Source: an uncultured Pelagibacteraceae bacterium (lineage in GTDB: Bacteria > Pseudomonadota > Alphaproteobacteria > Pelagibacterales > Pelagibacteraceae). From it: a DNA stretch of 41,066 nt. The first letter of the stretch is position 1. Each line of letters starts with the position of its first letter. Below are positions 32,421 to 39,797 of the stretch, piece by piece. Both the position numbers and the translations under genes were made by a program. The notes beneath the pieces are model-generated. The model worked only from the letters and a program-made list of their open reading frames with translations, did not search any database and was not told the DNA's origin. The stretch lies in assembly GCA_902587095.1 (NCBI GenBank), contig CACIJY010000007.1:1-41066 (forward strand), given 5' to 3'.

Positions 32421-35400
32421 CTTAACTCTTTATTTAATTTTTCCTCAATATAATTAATACTTTTAGTATTTTTTCCAATTATCAAATAAATTACTGGTAT
32501 TACATACAAGGTAAAAAATGTTGAAAAAAACATACCTGCAAATATTGTTATACCAACAGTTAATCTACTTGCCTCGCCAGGACCGCTGCTAATTATTAAT
32601 GGTAAAACTCCAAATATTGTAGAGGAAGATGTCATTAATATTGGTCTTAATCTAATACTAGCTGACTCCATAACAGCTGTTTTAATATTCTTTCCTTCGT
32701 TTCTTAATTGATTTGCAAATTCAACAATCAATATCCCATTTTTTGTGGCTAAACCTATAAGAATGATTAACGCTATTTGACTATAAACATTTATTGAACT
32801 CCCTACTAATAATAAACCGACCAAACCACCTAAAATAGCTAGTGGAACTGTTAACATTATGGTTAACGGATGTTTGAAACTTTCAAATTGGGCAGCCATT
32901 ACTAAATAAGCAGTTATTAATGCTAAAACAAATATTAAATATATTTGATAACTAATTTCCTTTATTTGCTCACTTTCACCCTTAAATTCAACCCTGGCTT
33001 CTGGGGTATTCTTCTTTACAACATCTTCCAAAAAATTAAGTGCTGATACTAATGTGTAATCACCAATAATATTCGCAGATATTGTTACAGCTTTTTGTCT
33101 ATTATATCTCGATAAAAATGGAGCAGTGCCTTCCTCTCCAATTGTAACTAAATTAGAAAGAGAAATAAGCTTATTAGTATTTTTTGATCTTACATAAACT
33201 TTATTTAAACTTGATGGCTCATTTCTATTAGATAAATCTCCCTGCAATATTATAGAATATTCTTTTCCGTCTTTAGTAAAGTTAGTAACATTTTTTGAAC
33301 CAAAAATTGTTTCAATAGTTTTTCCTATCTCCACAGTCGAGATACCTAAGTCAGAGGTTTTTTTTTGATCAATCTTTACATTTAAAATTGGTTTATTTAG
33401 TTCAAAATCATCCTCAATATTAGTAAGATTTTTATTTTTTCTTGCCTCCGATTTTATTATTTCTTTCCATCTTATTAATTCTTCATAAGTATTTCCTTGT
33501 ATTACAAATTGAATAGGTTTTTCTACACCACCAGTTCTAATTCCTTGTGGCATTATTGGAAATGCTAAAACTCCAGGCACTTTAGAAATTTCTTTAAAAG
33601 ACTCCATCATAATTTTTTGACCACTTCTGTCTCTTTTTTCCCAACTCTCTAGTAAAGCTATTATGAATGCAGAGTTTACTTGTTTACTACTTTTTCCAAA
33701 CCCAGGTACTCTTAATATCACTCTTCTGTACTCTCCTTTGCCAATTTTAGGGAGGAGAAATCCTTCAATTTCTTGAGCTTTGTTTGATGTAAAATCAAAG
33801 CCAGAACTTTGTGGCGCTTTTACAATTACAAAAAAAGCTCCCCTATCTTCTTTTGGAATTAGTTGTTTGGGAGCATAAAGAAATGCTGCTATTGTTAATA
33901 TTAATACAGAAAACAAAAAAAATATAACTGTCTTTTTCTTATCGATCCAGTATGAAAGCGAGTCCTTATAAAATATTTTAAAGTCTTTTAGTTTTTTCTC
34001 GAAACTATAAGTTAATTTATTTTTTTTATCATTTTGACTTAGAACCTTACTTGCTAGCATAGGGCTTAGGGACAAAGCTACAAAACTAGAAATTATCACT
34101 GCAAAGCTTAAGGTAACAGCGGTTTCCATATATAGAACGCTTGATAATCCCTTAACAAAAATTAGGGGAATAAAAACAGCTACAAGAACTAATGTTGTTG
34201 CAATAATTGCAAATGAAACTTGTTTCGAACCTTTGTAAGCCGCAACTAACGGTGACTCTCCAAGCTCAATTCTTCTTACAATATTCTCTAACATTACTAT
34301 GGCATCGTCTACTACAATTCCAATAGCAAGTACTAGTGCCATTAATGTGAAAAGATTTATTGAGAAATCGAAAAAATATATTGCAAGAAACGTAGAAATT
34401 AGTGAAACGGGCAAAGCTACAATAGGTACTATTAATGACCTAAAATTACCTAAAAAAGAATAAATTATAAATGATACAAGTATTAAGGCTACAAAAAGTG
34501 TTTTATAAACCTCACTAATTGCACTTGAAATGTAATTACTCCTATCAAAAGAAACTTCCAATTTTGTTCCATCTGGTAGGCTGGGTTCAATTTGTTTTAT
34601 TTTTTTCTTAATTCTGTTTGCTACTGAAATAGTGTTTGCATCTGAGTTTTGATAAATACCTATACCGACTACTTGTCTACCATTTCCTTTAAATAATGTT
34701 CTTGTTGAGACTGGACCGAATTCGATTCTAGCAACATCTTCAAGTTTGGTAATAGATCCATCTATCGATTTTTTTAATGGCAATTTTTTAAAAGATTCAA
34801 GTGATTCATATGCATTTTCGAGTTTAATTGTTAAATCAATATCTTTAGATTCTATTTTTCCAGCAGGAAATTCTACATTTTCCTGCCTAAGGACATTTTC
34901 TATATCTTGAGTTGTAAGATCTCTAGCTGCTAATGACAGTGGATCTAACCAGACCCGAAGGGATAGTTCCCTCTCTCCACCCAACCTCACTCTTCCAACA
35001 CCTTCAACTGTTGAAAAATAGTCGGTTAAATACCTATCCGCATAATCTGTCAATTCAAGATCAGACATAAAGTCAGAACTAAAACTTAACCACATGGTTG
35101 TTCTAAAACCAGCTGATTGTTTGAATATTTCAGGTGCATCTGACTCAGTAGGTAAATTATCTAATACTCTTGCAATCGAACTTCTCACGTCATTTGCCAC
35201 ATCATCAATATCAAGATTATCTTTGAATGTTAGATCAATTCTCGACCTTTCATCTTCACTCATTGACTCTATTGAGACTAACCCAGCAGTACCTCCAACA
35301 AAGTCCTCAATTTTTTGAGTAATTTGTTTATCAACAACATTTGCAGATGCGCCTTTATAGTCTGTTTGTATCGATACTACTGGTCTATCAATATCTGGAA

Positions 35401-35509
35401 TTTCATTAGTAGGGATATCAAAAAAAACTAGACTTCCAAATATTACTAATACCAAACTCATCACTGAGGCAATGACAGGTCTTTTAATAGATAAATCAGT
35501 TAGAAACAT
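32417..35509 (-). CDS. RND efflux permease (AcrB/MexF-like)
   Basis: A 1030-residue inner-membrane RND pump. It has 12 predicted helices in the usual 1+5+1+5 pattern, two large periplasmic loops, and the proton-relay aspartates in the fourth helix (GIVVDDAIVMLENIVRR, around residue 400). The N-terminus FLTDLSIKRPVIASVMSLVLV and the late GLATKNGILIVEFANQLR are family signatures. It is the last gene of msrA-sseA-adaptor-RND and starts one base after the adaptor stop. No outer-membrane TolC-type gene is present, so the pump probably uses one from elsewhere. By general pattern it is a hydrophobe/amphiphile (HAE-1) pump and not a metal-ion exporter; the substrate is unknown. Confidence 0.93.
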   Translation of the reverse strand: MFLTDLSIKRPVIASVMSLVLVIFGSLVFFDIPTNEIPDIDRPVVSIQTDYKGASANVVDKQITQKIEDFVGGTAGLVSIESMSEDERSRIDLTFKDNLDIDDVANDVRSSIARVLDNLPTESDAPEIFKQSAGFRTTMWLSFSSDFMSDLELTDYADRYLTDYFSTVEGVGRVRLGGERELSLRVWLDPLSLAARDLTTQDIENVLRQENVEFPAGKIESKDIDLTIKLENAYESLESFKKLPLKKSIDGSITKLEDVARIEFGPVSTRTLFKGNGRQVVGIGIYQNSDANTISVANRIKKKIKQIEPSLPDGTKLEVSFDRSNYISSAISEVYKTLFVALILVSFIIYSFLGNFRSLIVPIVALPVSLISTFLAIYFFDFSINLFTLMALVLAIGIVVDDAIVMLENIVRRIELGESPLVAAYKGSKQVSFAIIATTLVLVAVFIPLIFVKGLSSVLYMETAVTLSFAVIISSFVALSLSPMLASKVLSQNDKKNKLTYSFEKKLKDFKIFYKDSLSYWIDKKKTVIFFLFSVLILTIAAFLYAPKQLIPKEDRGAFFVIVKAPQSSGFDFTSNKAQEIEGFLLPKIGKGEYRRVILRVPGFGKSSKQVNSAFIIALLESWEKRDRSGQKIMMESFKEISKVPGVLAFPIMPQGIRTGGVEKPIQFVIQGNTYEELIRWKEIIKSEARKNKNLTNIEDDFELNKPILNVKIDQKKTSDLGISTVEIGKTIETIFGSKNVTNFTKDGKEYSIILQGDLSNRNEPSSLNKVYVRSKNTNKLISLSNLVTIGEEGTAPFLSRYNRQKAVTISANIIGDYTLVSALNFLEDVVKKNTPEARVEFKGESEQIKEISYQIYLIFVLALITAYLVMAAQFESFKHPLTIMLTVPLAILGGLVGLLLVGSSINVYSQIALIILIGLATKNGILIVEFANQLRNEGKNIKTAVMESASIRLRPILMTSSSTIFGVLPLIISSGPGEASRLTVGITIFAGMFFSTFFTLYVIPVIYLIIGKNTKSINYIEEKLNKELS

Positions 35510-35510
35510 T

Positions 35511-36374
35511 TTAATTTAAAATTTTTATTTTAATTTTGTCTCTTACCTTTGATATTCCTTCGGTAACTATTTTGTCTCCTAAAGACAATCCATCAATTAT
35601 CGAAACTTTACCAAAGTTTCTCTTTCCAATTTTCACTTTGATCTTATTGACCGTATTATCTTCTAGAACTTTGTAGACAAAAGCAGTTTCACCTTGAATT
35701 AAAAGTGAATTTTCAGGAATTCCTAATTGTTCTTTCTTATCGTAAATAATTTTAATATCTAAAAGCATACCTGGAATTAATTTTAAGTCTTTATTTTCAA
35801 CAATTATACTTGCAAGTACAGATCTTGTACTGGGGTCTACCCTTGAACTCACTGACTCTATAGTACCGTAAAATTTTTTTTCGAACGAATCTGATTTAAC
35901 TTCAGCTGAGAGCCCAGGTTTTAATATGTTTAAATATATTTCAGGAACCTTAATATTTAGTAATATTGATGTTGTATCATCTAAAGTTAATATAAAAGAC
36001 TCAGTTCCCAAAACTCCTTGCGCTATCTCTCTTTTTCCTAAAATACCTTTAAAAGGCGCAACAATTTTTTCGTCTGAAGTTTCAAAAATAACCTCTCCTT
36101 CTTCAACAATCTTACCTAAAATTATATTTTCGTTTAATATTTCACTTTTTTTAATTCTATAATTTTTATTTTTAAGAGATAATGCAGTTCCAAAAGTTTC
36201 TATGCTTTCATAAAATGTGGACTTGCTTACGGCGTTAACTATTACACCTGGTGGCGGCATCTTAGAAAATTTCTTTACAAAGTGTTTAGTAACAAAATGC
36301 CTACCAACTATTACTGAAATAATAATAATTAATAAAACTATTAAAAAAAATTGAATTTTTTTTGATTTAATCAT
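35511..36374 (-). CDS. RND periplasmic adaptor (membrane fusion protein)
   Basis: A 287-residue adaptor linking the RND pump to the outer membrane channel. The N-terminal helix (about 9-26, IQFFLIVLLIIIISVIVG) anchors or exports it. A lipoyl-like half follows (PPPGVIVNAVSKSTFYES, then GKIVEEGEVIFETSDEKIVAPFKG), and the beta-barrel region has ESVSSRVDPSTRSVLASI, typical of MFPs. It is shorter than the usual 350-400 residues because the alpha-helical hairpin between the lipoyl halves appears nearly absent. That may affect how it meets an outer-membrane partner. The start overlaps the sseA stop (ATGA). Confidence 0.88.
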   Translation of the reverse strand: MIKSKKIQFFLIVLLIIIISVIVGRHFVTKHFVKKFSKMPPPGVIVNAVSKSTFYESIETFGTALSLKNKNYRIKKSEILNENIILGKIVEEGEVIFETSDEKIVAPFKGILGKREIAQGVLGTESFILTLDDTTSILLNIKVPEIYLNILKPGLSAEVKSDSFEKKFYGTIESVSSRVDPSTRSVLASIIVENKDLKLIPGMLLDIKIIYDKKEQLGIPENSLLIQGETAFVYKVLEDNTVNKIKVKIGKRNFGKVSIIDGLSLGDKIVTEGISKVRDKIKIKILN

Positions 36375-37195
36375 GGTAAATACTTACCATATTCACTCCA
36401 AGATCCATCATAAATAATTGGCTGGTAGTCTTTATTAACTATCTTATAGGCATATGCTAGCACTGAAGCAGTGACTCCTGATCCACAAGTAAAAACAAAT
36501 TTATTATTGTTCTTTGTTTTTATTATTTTTTCAAAAATTAACTTAAGTTCATCCTCGGTTTTTAATTCGTTTGTAATTTGATTTATACATTCTCCATAAG
36601 GCAAACACATAGAATTTTTGATACTTCCTCTTCTTAATCCTTGTCTAGGTTCATCTATTTCTCCATTAAATCTTTTAAGACTTCTTGCATCAACAACTGC
36701 AAAATTATTTGAATCAATATTTTCATTTATTTGCCTCATATTAAAAACATAATTTTCTTTTTTAATTGCTTTGTAATTTGAAGTTACGATTTCGGTTTTC
36801 TCATTAGTTAAAGGTTTATTCTCTTGTTTCCATTTTTTCAATCCTCCGTTTAAAATATATAATTTTCCAATGTCATGCCCAAAATACAATAAAGAAAACC
36901 AACATCTGCAAGCAGAATATAATCTTGAATTATCGTATATAAGAATTTTGTCATTATTAGAAATACCCAACTTAGAAATACTTTTGCTCCATTGATCCTC
37001 AGAGGGCAACATGTGAGGGAGATCAGTATTTTTTTCAGATGTATTGTCTAGGTCGAAAAAAACGGAATTTGGAATATGACTATCCTTATATTCTAAATAA
37101 GGATCCCTATTTTCAGTTGGTAAATGCCACGAAGCATCAATTATTTTAAATTCTTTTAAATTTTTTTCTGCAAAGTCTGTTGAAATTAGACTCAT
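36371..37195 (-). CDS. sseA: 3-mercaptopyruvate/thiosulfate sulfurtransferase
   Basis: A 274-residue tandem-rhodanese protein. The N-terminal domain is inactive-like (ILIYDNSRLYSACRCWFSL) and the C-terminal one carries the persulfide-forming Cys237 in the loop CGSGVTAS, the loop typical of mercaptopyruvate sulfurtransferases (CG[S/T]GVTA). The product would move sulfane sulfur from 3-mercaptopyruvate to thiols or cyanide. Both ends overlap neighbours by 4 bp (msrA upstream, adaptor downstream), so it is translationally linked with a methionine sulfoxide reductase and an efflux pump. The link of function to efflux is unclear. Confidence 0.9.
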   Translation of the reverse strand: MSLISTDFAEKNLKEFKIIDASWHLPTENRDPYLEYKDSHIPNSVFFDLDNTSEKNTDLPHMLPSEDQWSKSISKLGISNNDKILIYDNSRLYSACRCWFSLLYFGHDIGKLYILNGGLKKWKQENKPLTNEKTEIVTSNYKAIKKENYVFNMRQINENIDSNNFAVVDARSLKRFNGEIDEPRQGLRRGSIKNSMCLPYGECINQITNELKTEDELKLIFEKIIKTKNNNKFVFTCGSGVTASVLAYAYKIVNKDYQPIIYDGSWSEYGKYLP

Positions 37196-37638
37196 AGATT
37201 TTTCATAAGATATTTTTGATGATATTCCTCTGCCTTACAATAATTTAAAACCTCAGTTATTTTTGTAACAATCCTGCCTTTAAAATCTAAATTTCTCTTA
37301 TCTAAAACTTTTCCAGCTATTTTTTTTTGAATTTCATTCAAATAGAAAATTTCACTTCTATACTGAGTTCCTATATCTGGACCTTGTCGGTCAAGAGTTG
37401 TTGGATCATGAAAATCAAAAAATAGATTTATTATTTTTTCGTATGAAATGATATTTTCATCAAACTCAATTTTTACTACCTCAGCATGTCCAGTGGTACC
37501 AGTGCAAACTTCTTGATAATTTGTATCTTTATTTTTTCCACCGCAGTATCCTACTTCAGTATTGGTTACACCCTCTATTTCACCAAATTTTCTTTCTGGT
37601 CCCCAAAAACATCCTAAACCTAAGATTGCTATTTCCAT
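37192..37638 (-). CDS. msrA: Peptide methionine sulfoxide reductase A
   Basis: MsrA reduces the S form of methionine sulfoxide in proteins and free methionine. The 148-residue protein has the catalytic motif GCFWG with Cys10, EVGYCGG, TTGHAEVVKIEFDE, FFDFHDPTTLDRQGPDIG and the EEYHQKYL end, all family hallmarks. It is near the minimal size of the family. The gene starts the msrA-sseA-adaptor-RND run and faces the EamA transporter gene across a 44-bp divergent gap. MsrB is not present in the window. Confidence 0.96.
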   Translation of the reverse strand: MEIAILGLGCFWGPERKFGEIEGVTNTEVGYCGGKNKDTNYQEVCTGTTGHAEVVKIEFDENIISYEKIINLFFDFHDPTTLDRQGPDIGTQYRSEIFYLNEIQKKIAGKVLDKRNLDFKGRIVTKITEVLNYCKAEEYHQKYLMKNL

Positions 37639-37682
37639 TGATTATTAAATTAAAGTATCTAATAGTATATTGAGTTAATCAT

Positions 37683-38564
37683 ATGCTCAGTAAAAATCAA
37701 TTAGGTTTTTTGTACATGTTTCTATCAGTGTGTGCTTTCTCACTAATGGATTTAATAATAAAATGGACTGCAGATTACCCGCTTGGTCAAGTTGTTTTTT
37801 TTAGAGGTTTTTTTGGTATAGTATTTTATTTTTTTGTAATACCAAAAAATAGAATAAATGATTTTTATCAAACAAAAAGAGCATTTTTACATTTTTTAAG
37901 GTGTTTCGTTGGTCTTATAGCAATGGTAGCAATATTTATTGCACTAAGAAACTTACCTTTAGCTACAGTAGTTAGTATATCATTTGCCGCACCTATATTT
38001 ACAACTATTTTTTCAATATTTTTTTTAAGTGAGAGAGTTGGTATTTATAGATGGCTGGCTGTTGTAATTGGATTTGTAGGAATTCTTATTATTACAGAGC
38101 CAGGTTTTGAAAGTTTAAATATTTATTATATCTTCCCAATAATTTTCTGTATTGGTCTTTCATATGTTGCAATTGCAATAAGACAGCTTTCTTCAACTGA
38201 ACCAGTTTGGTTAATTTCATTAAATTTTTCAATAGCAATCACAATTGCTGGATTATTTACTTTGCCTTATGGTTGGAAAATACCTTCCTTTTTTGATTTT
38301 TTTGTTTTATCTCTAGTTGGTTTGTTTGGTGGTGTTGCAAACCTCTGGCTAAGCCAATCTTATAAATTTTCTGAGGTATCTTTAGTTACTCCATTAAAAT
38401 ATTTAGGATTAGTATTTGCTATTTTTTTTGGTTATTTAATATGGGGTGAAGTTCCATCTTTGAAATCATTAATTGGCGGATTATTAGTAATTTTATCTTC
38501 AATTATAATTTTTAGACGTGAAATTATAATTAAAAAAGTACCCACAATACAAAGACATGACTAA
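37683..38564 (+). CDS. EamA/DMT-superfamily transporter
   Basis: A 293-residue inner-membrane protein with ten predicted helices formed by two EamA repeats (about 8-138 and 150-277). Signatures are FFRGFFGIVFYFFVIP in the first repeat, NLPLATVVSISFAAPIF, and SQSYKFSEVSLVTPLKYLGL in the second. Members export or import amino acids, nucleosides or other small metabolites; the substrate cannot be read from the sequence. The end overlaps the glycosylase gene by 8 bp. Confidence 0.85.
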   Translation: MLSKNQLGFLYMFLSVCAFSLMDLIIKWTADYPLGQVVFFRGFFGIVFYFFVIPKNRINDFYQTKRAFLHFLRCFVGLIAMVAIFIALRNLPLATVVSISFAAPIFTTIFSIFFLSERVGIYRWLAVVIGFVGILIITEPGFESLNIYYIFPIIFCIGLSYVAIAIRQLSSTEPVWLISLNFSIAITIAGLFTLPYGWKIPSFFDFFVLSLVGLFGGVANLWLSQSYKFSEVSLVTPLKYLGLVFAIFFGYLIWGEVPSLKSLIGGLLVILSSIIIFRREIIIKKVPTIQRHD

Positions 38565-39183
38565 AAAACCGCATTATTGGAATAAAGCGATAAAAGTTTT
38601 ATCTAAAAAAGATAAAATAATGAAAGGGTTAATATTAAAATATCCTGATAAGACCTTAACAACCCGTAAAGATTTATTTTATTCTTTATGTAAAAGCATT
38701 ATTGGTCAACAAATAAGTGTCGCAGCCGCTAACTCGGTTTTTAAAAAATTTTCAAAAACATGTAAAGGCAAAATAAAGCCTAGTAATGTTGCAGTGTTAA
38801 ATAAATTAAAACTTAAAAAGTGTGGTTTAAGTAGACAAAAGATAAAAGGTATTCAAGAACTTGCAAAAAAAATTAAGAATAAAACCTTCGATGCAAAAAA
38901 AATTAAATATATGAGTGATGAAGAAGCAATTGATTATCTCTCTAATTTACGTCAAATTGGGAGATGGTCTGCAGAAATGATACTAATTTTTAATTTGAAT
39001 AGATCAAACATTTGGCCAATACAAGACATCGGCCTTTTAAGAGCTATTTCAAATAACTATAAAAAAAAATATCATCCTCCAAAAAATTTTGTAAATAAGC
39101 TAAATAAAAAATTTACTCCTTATTGTACTGTAGCTACCTGGTATTTATGGAGATCAATAGATGATGAACCAATACAATATTAG
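38557..39183 (+). CDS. DNA-3-methyladenine glycosylase II-like (HhH-GPD)
   Basis: A 208-residue base-excision DNA glycosylase of the HhH-GPD superfamily, AlkA/MagIII side. SIIGQQISVAAANSVFKKF near 48-66 is the AlkA-type helix. The helix-hairpin-helix is in LRQIGRWSAEMIL (around 131-143) and the catalytic Asp157 is in IWPIQDIGLLRAI. There is no iron-sulfur cluster motif, so it is not an Nth-type enzyme. It would remove alkylated bases such as 3-methyladenine. It overlaps the EamA transporter gene by 8 bp; a functional link is not obvious. Confidence 0.87.
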   Translation: MTKKPHYWNKAIKVLSKKDKIMKGLILKYPDKTLTTRKDLFYSLCKSIIGQQISVAAANSVFKKFSKTCKGKIKPSNVAVLNKLKLKKCGLSRQKIKGIQELAKKIKNKTFDAKKIKYMSDEEAIDYLSNLRQIGRWSAEMILIFNLNRSNIWPIQDIGLLRAISNNYKKKYHPPKNFVNKLNKKFTPYCTVATWYLWRSIDDEPIQY

Positions 39184-39232
39184 AAAAATTTCTTTACTTT
39201 TTCTGAATTTTTTCATGTAATAAAATTTTCAA

Positions 39233-39763
39233 ATGTCAAAAAAACTTATTATTGATTGGGATACATACAATAAGTCTATAGATAATCTGGCTGTCCAAAT
39301 TAGTGACAGCGGCTTCAAACCTAGCTTTATAATATGTATTGCAAGAGGTGGTCTTAGAGTAGGTGATATTTTAAGTAGAATCTTCAATGTAAAATGCGGA
39401 TATTTAGGGGTTGAGAGTTATTCAGCAGAAAAAAATAATCTAATTGCTGATAAACAAAATGAATTAACTTTTGCAAGAGATTTATCGACTACCTCAAGGA
39501 GTTATGGAGAAAATATATTAGTAACTGACGACCTAATTGATACAGGTGTAACTCTAGAAAAAACTTTAAAATGGCTAGAAAATTATAAAGATTTTAAGGA
39601 TAAAAAAATTAACTTCAAATCAGCTGTGCTTTATAAAAAAGAAAAATCTAACTTTAAATCAGATTATATAGTTCACAATTTACAAGATAATCCTTGGATT
39701 GTGTTTCCTTACGAATTAAGAGAATTAATGTCTATAGAAGATTTAAAAAAAGAATTAAAGTAA
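39233..39763 (+). CDS. gpt: Purine phosphoribosyltransferase, XGPRT-like
   Basis: A 176-residue type I phosphoribosyltransferase that joins a purine base with PRPP. The PRPP-binding loop is in LVTDDLIDTGVTLEKTL (about 101-117, acidic pair then D-T-G-x-T). The N-terminal FIICIARGGLRVGDIL is the family PPi-binding loop. The C-terminal NPWIVFPYEL segment resembles the base-binding region of xanthine-guanine PRTases. It is convergent with a purine permease, supporting purine salvage. Base preference (xanthine, guanine or hypoxanthine) is not certain. Confidence 0.83.
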   Translation: MSKKLIIDWDTYNKSIDNLAVQISDSGFKPSFIICIARGGLRVGDILSRIFNVKCGYLGVESYSAEKNNLIADKQNELTFARDLSTTSRSYGENILVTDDLIDTGVTLEKTLKWLENYKDFKDKKINFKSAVLYKKEKSNFKSDYIVHNLQDNPWIVFPYELRELMSIEDLKKELK

Positions 39764-39789
39764 AGGGGCTAGTTTATTGGCCAGCCCCT
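39764..39789. terminator. Intrinsic terminator hairpin, probably bidirectional
   Basis: AGGGGCT (39764-39770) and AGCCCCT (39783-39789) form a perfect 7-bp GC-rich stem with a 12-base loop in the 34-bp gap between two convergent genes. It starts at the last base or two of the gpt stop codon. A short CTTAAATT tract follows on the plus strand; on the minus strand the flanking TTTACTTTAATTC after the stem is T-rich. Such a hairpin could end both transcripts. It is the clearest GC-rich stem in the window. Confidence 0.8.
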
Positions 39790-39797
39790 CTTAAATT

